A stretch of DNA of 15,324 nucleotides from Candidatus Equimonas enterica (lineage in GTDB: Bacteria > Bacteroidota > Bacteroidia > Bacteroidales > Bacteroidaceae): contig JAGHRU010000162.1 in NCBI GenBank assembly GCA_018066225.1, positions 1 to 15,324 on the forward strand, written 5' to 3'. This document shows, piece by piece, positions 8,515 to 14,264 of this stretch. The notes under the pieces were generated by a model, which worked only from the letters and a program-made list of their open reading frames with translations, did no database searches and was not told the origin of the DNA. Position 1 is the first letter of the stretch; each line of letters begins with the position of its first letter. The translations under genes and the position numbers were made by a program.

Positions 8515-9975
8515 ATGACAATCAAAGACCTACAACCCTCTGCCATTTGGCAGAATTTCTATCTCCTCACCCAAGTGCCACGCCCCAGCGGTCATCTGGC
8601 CAAGGTGCAGAAGTTCCTGCTCGACTGGGCTGCCGAGCGCGGTATCGAGGCTCGCCAAGACGAGGCGGGCAACATCCTCATGTATAAGGCTGCTACGCCG
8701 GGCATGGAAAACCGCAAGATGGTGACCCTGCAAGGTCACATGGACATGGTGCCGCAGAAGTCGGAGGACAGCAATCATAACTTCGAGGAAGACCCCATCG
8801 AGACTTACATCGAGGACGGATGGGTCAAAGCCAAGGGCACGACGCTCGGTAGCGACGACGGTATGGCCGTAGCGACCATCATGGCTATCTTCGAGGCTGA
8901 CGATCTCAAACACGGCCCCCTGGAAGGCTTTATCACTGCCGACGAGGAGACCACCATGTATGGCGTCAATCACATGGCCGACGGCGAACTCAAAGGCGAA
9001 ATCCTCCTCAACCTCGACAATGAAACCCACGGCGAAATGGTCACGGGTAGCGCAGGCGGCATCAACCAAACTGCAACCCTTGAATACAAACCCGTGACAG
9101 CCGAAAATGGCGATGCCGCTGTCAAGGTGACGCTCACCGCTCTGCGTGGTGGCCACAGCGGACTTGAAATCAACGAAGGCCGAGCCAATGCCAACAAACT
9201 CATGTCGCGCCTCGTCGCCGATGCCGTTGCCAACTTCGAGGCTCGCCTTGCCACGTGGAAGGGCGGCAACATGCGCAACGCCATCCCACGCCACGCAGAG
9301 GTCATCCTCACCGTGCCTGCTGAAAACGCTGCCGCGCTGAAAGAGACCGTCAATGGCGAGTGGCGCGAGACCTTCACCAGTGAGTATGGCTACATCGAGC
9401 ACGACCTCACGCTCACGGCAGAGGATGTCGCTATGCCCGAGACCCTTGTGCCCGAAGATGTGCAGGACAACCTCATCAACGCCATCCTCGGTTGCCACAA
9501 CGGTGTCTTGCGTTTCATCCCTCATCTTCCCACCATTGTCGAGACGTCCAGCAACCTCGCCATCGTAGAGATAGGCGAAGGCAAGGCTTTCTTCAAGGTG
9601 CTTGTGCGTTCGTCCAACGACACCCAGCGTCAGTGCTGCTGCGACACCCTCGAAGCCATCTTCTCTATGGCTGGCATGAAGGTGGAGTATGACGGTGCTT
9701 ACCCCGCTTGGCAGCCCAGCCCCGAGAGCCCCATCGTGGAGCTCATGAAGGGCATCTACCGCGAACTCTTCGGCGAAGAAAACAACGTGCAGGTCTGCCA
9801 CGCTGGTCTCGAATGTTCCGTCATCTTGAGCCACTGTCCCGGCATGGATGTCGTCAGCTTCGGTCCTACGCTGCGTTCGCCCCATACGCCCGATGAGCGT
9901 TGCAACATCGAGAGCGTAGAGAAGTACTACCGCTTTGTCCTCACCACTTTGGAGCGTATCCCCGAGGCCAAGTAA
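8515..9975 (+). CDS. pepD: Aminoacyl-histidine (Xaa-His) dipeptidase, M20 family
   Basis: 486-residue cytosolic metallopeptidase of the M20C/PepD type, which hydrolyses dipeptides such as Xaa-His using two metal ions. The visible metal-site motifs are GHMDMV (His75, Asp77), GSDDG (bridging Asp115), ADEETTMYG (catalytic Glu144 and ligand Glu145), LNLDNE (Asp168) and the C-terminal SPHTPDE (His457). RGGHSGLEINEGRANANK matches the start of the lid/dimerisation domain. LECSVI and PGMDVVSFGPTLRSPHTPDE are typical of PepD. Length matches the family. It starts 21 bases after the glycosyltransferase stop codon with no obvious promoter of its own, so co-transcription is likely although the functions seem unrelated. 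A structured inverted repeat follows the stop codon. Confidence 0.97.
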   Translation: MTIKDLQPSAIWQNFYLLTQVPRPSGHLAKVQKFLLDWAAERGIEARQDEAGNILMYKAATPGMENRKMVTLQGHMDMVPQKSEDSNHNFEEDPIETYIEDGWVKAKGTTLGSDDGMAVATIMAIFEADDLKHGPLEGFITADEETTMYGVNHMADGELKGEILLNLDNETHGEMVTGSAGGINQTATLEYKPVTAENGDAAVKVTLTALRGGHSGLEINEGRANANKLMSRLVADAVANFEARLATWKGGNMRNAIPRHAEVILTVPAENAAALKETVNGEWRETFTSEYGYIEHDLTLTAEDVAMPETLVPEDVQDNLINAILGCHNGVLRFIPHLPTIVETSSNLAIVEIGEGKAFFKVLVRSSNDTQRQCCCDTLEAIFSMAGMKVEYDGAYPAWQPSPESPIVELMKGIYRELFGEENNVQVCHAGLECSVILSHCPGMDVVSFGPTLRSPHTPDERCNIESVEKYYRFVLTTLERIPEAK

Positions 9976-9997
9976 GGACAGCACTTGTAAGTGTGTA

Positions 9998-10067
9998 GAG
10001 GGACTTGCAGCGCGTAGGGCCGCATACCATGATATGGCGTGTCGGCGATGCGCAATGCAAGTCCCTC
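9998..10067. repeat. Structured inverted repeat after pepD
   Basis: Perfect 12-base arms GAGGGACTTGCA (9998-10009) and TGCAAGTCCCTC (10056-10067) enclose 46 bases that can pair further: GCGC at 10010-10013 with 10050-10053, and an inner hairpin around 10023-10041 with CCAT/ATGG at its top. It lies 22 bases after the pepD stop codon and 38 bases before the next start codon. It may end the pepD transcript, but only a weak T-rich stretch (CGCTGTTT) follows the stem. A leader structure for the next gene is also possible. Confidence 0.7.
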
Positions 10068-10105
10068 GCTGTTTAGTCCCCGAACAACCTTAAATCTATA
10101 ACCCC

Positions 10106-11593
10106 ATGAAACACACCTTTATTTCCCTTTACGCCGCTGCCGCGTTGCTGTTGTTGTCCTTGACGGCAGCCCCTGTGGCTGTGGCTGCCTCCGCCGATGA
10201 AGAGGACACCCCTCAGACGGAGCATGATGCTTACCTCATAGGTGGCATCTACTATCTCCTCGACGACGAGACGATGACGGCTGCTGTCACCTTTGAGAAC
10301 TACTATGAAGACAAGAGTGGCGAGCTCATCTACAACGCCGACGAACCCTATGAAGGCGACATCGTCGTGCCTGCCACGGTGGAGCATGGCGGCCAGACGT
10401 ATGACGTGACCGCCATAGGGCCTGCGGCTTTCGCCCAATCCTACAACGTGACCTCCGTAAGTCTGCCCGAGAGCATCACGAGCATCGGCAAGTTCGCCTT
10501 CTACTACTGCGAAAGCCTCGCCTCGCTCACGCTGCCCGAGACGGTGACGAGCATCGGCAAAGGTGCCTTTGAGGTCTGCATGAGCCTTGAGAGCATCAAT
10601 ATCCCCAAGGGCATCACAGTCATCGAGCCTTGGACCTTCGGCCACTGCTATGCTCTGCCTCATGTCGATATCCCCGAGGGTGTGACCGCCATCGGCGACA
10701 ATGCCTTCTACGGCTGCTGCGTCATGCCTTCCATCGTCATCCCTGAGGGGATTACGACCATCGAGCCTTGGACGTTTGCCCATTGCGAGATGCTGACCGA
10801 CATCACGCTGCCTACTCACTTGGAGAGCATCGGCGAGTGTGCCTTCGCCTACTGCGACATCCTGCCCACAATCAACTTCCCCTCCACGCTGACGACTTTG
10901 GGCAAAGGCGCATTTGGCAGTTGCTTGGCGCTCGACGATGTCACGCTGCCCGCAGGGATGACGGTGCTCGACGATCACACCTTCTATGGCTGCGAGTCGC
11001 TGACGCATATCGCTATCCCCGAGTCGGTAGGTTATGTCGGCGTTTGCGCCTTCTATGGTTGCCTCGCCTTGCCAGAGGTGCAACTCCCCGCAGGACTTAC
11101 CACCATCAACGACCACACCTTCTATGGCTGCTTCTCCCTGCCCGGGATACAACTTCCCGCTGGCATCACGAGCATCGGCGAGCAAGCCTTTGCCTGCTGT
11201 GCCCAACTGAAAACAATCGACCTGCCCGCAGGGGTGGAGAGCATCGGCAAATCGGCTTTCGCCAACTGCGTGAGCCTCACGTCCATCGTGTCGCGTCCCA
11301 TCGTGCCGCCCACCTGTGCGGCGCAAGTCTTCGTGGAGGTCGATGAAGATGTGTGCAAGGTCTTTGCGCCCGAGGCCAGTCTGGAAGCCTATCGCACCGC
11401 CTATGGCTGGCGAGACTTCTACCAGTTTGAGCCGCTCGAGCACATGACGGACGGTGTGCAGACACCCACCCTGCCTACACAGGCTGCGGCAGAAACCTAT
11501 GACCTCTTTGGCCGCCACCATAGTGCTGCGCTCGGCGGCGTTGCCATCGAGCGCACAGCGACGGGACAGGCGCGTAAGGTCTTGAAGTTTTAA
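10106..11593 (+). CDS. Exported BspA-like leucine-rich-repeat protein
   Basis: 495-residue secreted or surface protein. A signal peptide spans about 1-28 (hydrophobic AAAALLLLSL, cleavage near AVAA). The region up to 100 is a cap with a short beta-rich lead-in. Thirteen 23-residue repeats run from about 102 to 400, with consensus TSIGxxAFxxCxxLxxIxLPxGV, the LRR_5/BspA type. Twelve of the thirteen carry Cys at position 11. A conventional closing cap follows (PPTCAAQVF ... YGWRDFYQF). The C-terminal tail YDLFGR ... KVLKF resembles the YDLxGR tails of secreted Bacteroidales proteins, possibly a type IX sorting-like tail. BspA-like proteins often bind host or bacterial surfaces, but no partner can be named here. 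There is no lipobox and no membrane anchor. The gene looks monocistronic, between two hairpins, and no upstream promoter match was found. Confidence 0.93.
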   Translation: MKHTFISLYAAAALLLLSLTAAPVAVAASADEEDTPQTEHDAYLIGGIYYLLDDETMTAAVTFENYYEDKSGELIYNADEPYEGDIVVPATVEHGGQTYDVTAIGPAAFAQSYNVTSVSLPESITSIGKFAFYYCESLASLTLPETVTSIGKGAFEVCMSLESINIPKGITVIEPWTFGHCYALPHVDIPEGVTAIGDNAFYGCCVMPSIVIPEGITTIEPWTFAHCEMLTDITLPTHLESIGECAFAYCDILPTINFPSTLTTLGKGAFGSCLALDDVTLPAGMTVLDDHTFYGCESLTHIAIPESVGYVGVCAFYGCLALPEVQLPAGLTTINDHTFYGCFSLPGIQLPAGITSIGEQAFACCAQLKTIDLPAGVESIGKSAFANCVSLTSIVSRPIVPPTCAAQVFVEVDEDVCKVFAPEASLEAYRTAYGWRDFYQFEPLEHMTDGVQTPTLPTQAAAETYDLFGRHHSAALGGVAIERTATGQARKVLKF

Positions 11594-11633
11594 GCGCGCT
11601 GCGACATCTTTTGGTTGCACGGCGCACTGCGCT

Positions 11634-11694
11634 ACCACGGCCACCTTACACGATATAGGCAGATACCTATATATAGTTGTAAGGTGGCCGTGGT
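11634..11694. repeat. Perfect 17-bp nested hairpin after the LRR gene
   Basis: Arms 11634-11650 (ACCACGGCCACCTTACA) and 11678-11694 are perfect reverse complements. The 27-base interior contains a second hairpin (ATATAGG at 11653-11659 with CCTATAT at 11666-11672). It starts 40 bases after the LRR stop codon. No T tract follows on the plus strand, so it is an atypical terminator at best. The arms are too short and no target duplication is seen, so an insertion origin is unsupported. Confidence 0.8.
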
Positions 11695-11725
11695 GTGTCT
11701 GGTGCTCGCGCAAGGGTGCTTCACG

Positions 11726-11835
11726 GTCTGCCCTCATCGTGCGAACTGTCTGCCCAGAGTGTTCGCACCGTCTGCCCAGATCGTTTTCATGGTCTGCCCA
11801 AGGCGGGAAATGTCGCTGCGCAGTGTGCCTTGGCG
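11726..11835 (+). repeat. 22-base periodic GTCTGCCCA repeat, array B
   Basis: GTCTGCCC recurs at 11726, 11748, 11770 and 11792, exactly 22 bases each time. A fifth, decayed unit begins at 11814 (CTGCGCAG in register). Unit 3 reads GTCTGCCCAGATCGTTT, almost the same as unit 1 of array A (GTCTGCCCACATCGTTT). Unit 1 (GTCTGCCCTCATCGTG) matches the inverted unit of array A (GTCTGCCCACATCGTG). The units point in the same direction as the preceding LRR gene. There are no separate repeat and spacer blocks as in CRISPR and no open frame kept by the period. Function unknown. Confidence 0.85.
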
Positions 11836-11999
11836 TGCCTTGGCATCAGTCTCTCACAACACCGATACCGAAGGGTGAAACGAGGGCGTTGAGCGGTAAA
11901 TGCTACGCATAAAATGTAAAGCGAAGTTTGCAAAGTGTGGGTATAACAACACTTTTTTCTGTTTTTTTGCCTTAATTCTAAAAAAAACGGGCGCAAAAC

Positions 12000-12031
12000 T
12001 TGCACGGTTTGAAAACTCGCCGTACTTTTGC
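12000..12031 (+). promoter_or_regulatory. Promoter of the small lipoprotein gene
   Basis: TTG at 12000-12002, a 20-base spacer and TACTTTTGC at 12023-12031 fit the Bacteroidetes -33/-7 promoter. The start codon lies 54 bases after the -7 box. Confidence 0.8.
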
Positions 12032-12085
12032 ACTGTTTTAATACAAGCAATTGATTGTTTTACTCTTAAAAATTTTTCAAACACA

Positions 12086-12256
12086 ATGAAGAAGTTAGTT
12101 TTCATGTTCGCAGCTTTCGCAGCTATCTCTTTCGCTTCCTGCGGTAACAAGACCGAAGAGCCCGCTCAGGCAAACGATAGCGACAGCGTAGCAGTTGATT
12201 CCGTTGACACTGTTGCTGCTGACACCGTTGCTGCTGACAGCGTAGTTGCTGAGTAA
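12086..12256 (+). CDS. Small acidic lipoprotein
   Basis: 56-residue predicted lipoprotein. The signal peptide MKKLVFMFAAFAAISFASC ends in a lipobox with lipidated Cys19. The mature part of about 38 residues is acidic and of low complexity: NKTEEPAQANDSDS, then VDSVDTVAADTVAADSV. It has no fold-forming core, so it is likely a flexible envelope-tethered tail. Function unknown; similar short D/S/V/T/A-rich lipoproteins are common in Bacteroidetes. The start at 12086 was chosen because it directly begins a complete signal peptide and follows a strong promoter. The longer open frame upstream would put the promoter inside the coding region. The gene is a single unit closed by its own terminator. 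The charged tail is encoded by 15-base tandem repeats that could vary in number. Confidence 0.88.
   Translation: MKKLVFMFAAFAAISFASCGNKTEEPAQANDSDSVAVDSVDTVAADTVAADSVVAE
12206..12250 (+). repeat. 15-base tandem repeat inside the lipoprotein gene
   Basis: Three consecutive units GACACTGTTGCTGCT, GACACCGTTGCTGCT and GACAGCGTAGTTGCT encode D-T-V-A-A, D-T-V-A-A and D-S-V-V-A. The unit keeps the frame, so copy-number change would lengthen or shorten the tail without breaking the gene. Confidence 0.75.
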
Positions 12257-12348
12257 TCTACATTCAGCATCAGCTTCTCGCCAGCGTCTTGAAAGAGACC
12301 TGCGAACATAGTTCCGAACATACGTTTCCGAACTAACGAGAGAATTGA

Positions 12349-12386
12349 AACCTGTGGAGACACGCGTCTTCGCAGGTTCTTTCTTG
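12349..12386 (+). terminator. Terminator of the small lipoprotein gene
   Basis: A 13-bp stem with two G-T pairs (12349-12361 with 12366-12378, loop ACGC) is followed by the T-rich CTTTCTTG. It lies 92 bases after the stop codon, leaving a rather long 3' untranslated region. Confidence 0.75.
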
Positions 12387-12405
12387 TATAGGCTCACGCC
12401 GAGCT

Positions 12406-12446
12406 ATACAACAAAAGCAGGTATGCCGTGGTGGCATACCTGCTTT
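12406..12446 (-). terminator. Terminator of the tRNA-Pro gene
   Basis: A perfect 14-bp stem (12414-12427 with 12433-12446) with loop 12428-12432 sits immediately beyond the tRNA 3' end. On the minus strand the stem ends in TTT and is followed by TGTTGT, a usable U-rich tail. Confidence 0.85.
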
Positions 12447-12447
12447 G

Positions 12448-12520
12448 TCGGAAAGAGGCGGCTCGAACGCCCGACCCCTACGTCCCGAACGTAGTGCGCT
12501 ACCAACTGCGCTACTTTCCG
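12448..12520 (-). tRNA. tRNA-Pro, anticodon CGG
   Basis: The minus strand folds into a full cloverleaf of 73 bases without an encoded CCA. The acceptor stem is CGGAAAG/CTTTCCG with discriminator A, and the C1-G72 pair is typical of bacterial tRNA-Pro. The D arm is GCGC-AGTTGGTA-GCGC. The anticodon stem is CTACG/CGTAG with loop TTCGGGA, giving anticodon CGG (reads CCG). The variable loop is GGGTC, and the T arm is GGGCG-TTCGAGC-CGCCT. It has its own promoter and terminator, so it is transcribed alone. Confidence 0.97.
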
Positions 12521-12528
12521 ATGGAGGG

Positions 12529-12569
12529 CGCAAGTCCGCGTGTCGGCCGAGGCTTCGGAGCGACTTGCG
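12529..12569 (-). other. Inverted repeat in the tRNA-Pro leader
   Basis: CGCAAGTC (12529-12536) and GACTTGCG (12562-12569) are perfect 8-base arms around a GC-rich interior. They lie between the tRNA promoter and the mature 5' end, so the precursor leader probably folds into a hairpin that is removed by processing. Confidence 0.6.
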
Positions 12570-12572
12570 TGT

Positions 12573-12604
12573 GCAAAGTTACGACTTTATTTTGTATTAC
12601 CAAA
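12573..12604 (-). promoter_or_regulatory. Promoter of tRNA-Pro
   Basis: On the minus strand TTTG (12604-12601), a 19-base spacer and TAACTTTGC (12581-12573) match the full Bacteroidetes consensus, about 50 bases before the mature tRNA. This is the best promoter match in the window. Confidence 0.88.
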
Positions 12605-12621
12605 GACTTTACCCGATTTTT

Positions 12622-13299
12622 CTACACCAAAGCCTGCCAAATGTCGTCTTCAGGGTAGGGCGCAGTGACGCTGATGGGCGCGTGGCTCACGGGATGCTCA
12701 AAGGCGATGTGGCGCGCGTGCAGCGATATGCTGCCGCCTGCGTTGGAGCGTGGTGCGCCATATTTCAAGTCACCCTTGATGGGGCGACCTATGGCGGCGA
12801 GTTGGCAGCGTATCTGATGATGACGCCCTGTGTGGAGCGTCACTGCTGCGAGGTCGTAACGCTCGCCGTGGCCGATGAGTTGCACATCGAGCACAGCGCG
12901 TTTGCTCTCGGGCACTTCGTGGTCGTGGGCGTACGCCTTGTTTTGTGCTTCACGCCGCGTCAGGTAGTGGGTGAGGCGATGCGGGCAGTCGTCTGTCAGC
13001 ATGTCGGTGCGCGAGGGCACGATGGCGTGGTAGGTCTTGTGGATGTCGCCGCGCTGAAACATCATGCCAAGGCGTGAGAGGGCCTTCGAGGTGCGGGCGA
13101 AGATGACGACGCCACTCACAGGACGATCGAGGCGATGCACCACGCCGAGAAACACTTCTCCCGGTTTGTGGTACTTCGCCTTGATGTAGGCCTTCACCGT
13201 CTCCGACAGCGGCGTGTCGCCAGTCTTATCGCCCTGTACGATTTCGCCCGATGCTTTGGCGACGATGATGATATGGTTGTCTTCGTAGAGTACCTGCAT
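12622..13299 (-). CDS. RluA-family RNA pseudouridine synthase
   Basis: 225-residue enzyme that isomerises uridine to pseudouridine in rRNA or tRNA. The N-terminal LYEDNHIIIVAKASGEIVQ is the usual entry strand of the catalytic domain. HRLDRPVSG at 55-63 holds the catalytic Asp58. The later AVTLHTGRHHQIRCQLAAIGRPIKGDLKYGA block is the conserved RluA motif region. There is no N-terminal S4 RNA-binding domain, so it is a short, single-domain member like RluA, TruC or RluE relatives; the target uridine cannot be assigned. It starts 16 bases after the fabG stop codon on the same strand, which indicates co-transcription with fabG. Confidence 0.94.
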   Translation of the reverse strand: MQVLYEDNHIIIVAKASGEIVQGDKTGDTPLSETVKAYIKAKYHKPGEVFLGVVHRLDRPVSGVVIFARTSKALSRLGMMFQRGDIHKTYHAIVPSRTDMLTDDCPHRLTHYLTRREAQNKAYAHDHEVPESKRAVLDVQLIGHGERYDLAAVTLHTGRHHQIRCQLAAIGRPIKGDLKYGAPRSNAGGSISLHARHIAFEHPVSHAPISVTAPYPEDDIWQALV

Positions 13300-13315
13300 A
13301 GTTGGGGCATCGTGC

Positions 13316-14062
13316 CTACATGTTCATGCCACCATCGACCTGTATGACCTGGCCCGACACATAGGCCGAGAGGTCGGAGGCGAGGAAGGTGGCGACGGCA
13401 GCGATGTCTTCCACCGTGCCACCGCGGCGTAGCGGTATGCGCTTCACCCACTCCTTGCGGGTCTCTTCGGGTAGTGCTGCTGTCATGGCGGTCTCGATGA
13501 AGCCCGGAGCAATGGCGTTGGCACGGATGCCGCGGCTACCCATCTCCTGCGCTATGCTCTTGGCCAGGGCGATAAGGCCTGCCTTGGAGGCCGCGTAGTT
13601 GGCTTGCCCTGCATTGCCGTGCACGCCTACGACGCTCGCCATATTGATGATGCTGCCTTGACGCTGGCGCATCATAATGGGGCAAACGGCGTGGATGAAG
13701 TTGAAAGCCGATTTGAGATTGACGGCGATGACGGCATCCCATTGGGCTTCGCTCATACGGAGCATAAGGCCGTCCTTGGTGATGCCGGCGTTATTGACGA
13801 GGATGTCGATCGCGCCGAAGTCGGCGTGAACGGCCTTTACTACGTCTTCGGTAGCCGCGAAGTCAGCGGCGTTGGAGGCGTAGGCGCGACAGGTGACACC
13901 TTGACGCTCTATTTCTTGGCGCGTAGCCTCCGCGCCCTCATCGATGACAAGGTCGGTAAAGGCAATGTTGGCGCCCTCGGCGGCAAATCGGAGCGCAATG
14001 GCCTTGCCAATGCCACGCGCAGCACCCGTGATGAGTGCCACTTTTCCTGTTAAGAGTCCCAT
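13316..14062 (-). CDS. fabG: 3-oxoacyl-[acyl-carrier-protein] reductase
   Basis: 248-residue short-chain dehydrogenase that reduces 3-oxoacyl-ACP with NADPH in fatty-acid elongation. The cofactor motif TGAARGIG is at 12-19 and NNAG at 90-93. The catalytic residues are Ser143 (INMASVVG), Tyr156 and Lys160 (YAASK). The IRANAIAPGFIETAMT block and the C-terminal SAYVSGQVIQVDGGMNM are characteristic of FabG rather than a general SDR. The ATG at 14062 precedes GLLTGKVALITG, the family N terminus; the upstream in-frame extension falls in a repeat-like segment and was not used. It lies between a TetR-type regulator gene and an RluA-type gene rather than in a fab cluster. The regulator could control it, but this is inference. 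Confidence 0.94.
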   Translation of the reverse strand: MGLLTGKVALITGAARGIGKAIALRFAAEGANIAFTDLVIDEGAEATRQEIERQGVTCRAYASNAADFAATEDVVKAVHADFGAIDILVNNAGITKDGLMLRMSEAQWDAVIAVNLKSAFNFIHAVCPIMMRQRQGSIINMASVVGVHGNAGQANYAASKAGLIALAKSIAQEMGSRGIRANAIAPGFIETAMTAALPEETRKEWVKRIPLRRGGTVEDIAAVATFLASDLSAYVSGQVIQVDGGMNM

Positions 14063-14076
14063 GTGATAATCGTGTG

Positions 14077-14264
14077 TTAAGTAGGTAATCAAATTTATTT
14101 TAGTATTGTCTTTGTAGGTGGTTGAGTAATATCTGTACGCTCTTTGGTGCATCTTTGTCTCTTACTTTCAGTCACGTAGCCCGCTACGCTCCTTCAAGCA
14201 AAAGCCAAACCTGCATCCAAATAACGCACACCTATTATCAAACTAATTTTGACCACCTACTTAT
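14077..14264. mobile_element. MITE-like segment with 21-base terminal inverted repeats (candidate)
   Basis: The left end (14077-14097) and the reverse complement of the right end (14264-14244) agree at 17 of 21 bases, sharing TAAGTAGGT..TCAAA.TTA. A third partial copy, GTAGGTGGT, starts at 14114. The interior has a hairpin CGTAG-CCCG-CTACG (14175-14188) and no gene. The right end overlaps the tetR stop codon and the left end overlaps a fabG -7 box. No clear target duplication is seen. It could instead be a set of regulator sites. Confidence 0.45.
14090..14097 (-). promoter_or_regulatory. Possible promoter -7 box for fabG
   Basis: The minus strand reads TAAATTTG, matching TAnnTTTG, 27 bases upstream of the fabG ATG. 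No TTTG -33 box is found at the normal spacing. The box lies inside the left terminal repeat of the MITE-like segment. Confidence 0.45.

Larger units (their letters stand above)
11594..12085. other. 492-base intergenic stretch with hairpin, repeat array and promoter
   Basis: No credible gene is seen here; the open frames are short and lack family sequence. The stretch holds a 17-bp nested hairpin (11634-11694) and a 22-base periodic array (11726-11835). The tail is AT-rich from about 11935, ending in a promoter (12000-12031) and a 5' leader of roughly 50 bases for the small lipoprotein. The part from 11836 to 11935 shows nothing recognisable. Confidence 0.75.

Noticed and set aside
8530..9984. 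484-residue open frame antisense to pepD
   Set aside because: It mirrors a confidently identified gene, has no recognisable domain, and such open antisense frames are common in GC-rich codon-biased genes.
11634..11694. Insertion sequence remnant
   Set aside because: It is a single hairpin with no transposase fragment and no target duplication, so it is recorded only as an inverted repeat.
10073..11737. 554-residue repetitive open frame antisense to the LRR gene
   Set aside because: Its internal repeats are just the 69-base LRR periodicity read on the other strand.
11726..11835. CRISPR array
   Set aside because: Units are 22 bases in total with only part conserved, so there is no room for separate repeats and spacers, and no cas genes are present.
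11615..11892. Short protein genes over the 22-base array
   Set aside because: The period is not a multiple of three, so the translations are only repeat artefacts in several frames. No start context or family sequence.
11900..12256. 118-residue version of the small lipoprotein
   Set aside because: The extra N-terminal part covers the promoter and would bury the signal peptide; the 12086 start gives a complete lipoprotein signal.
12445..13077. 210-residue plus-strand open frame
   Set aside because: It runs across the tRNA and antisense to the pseudouridine synthase gene, with no family similarity.
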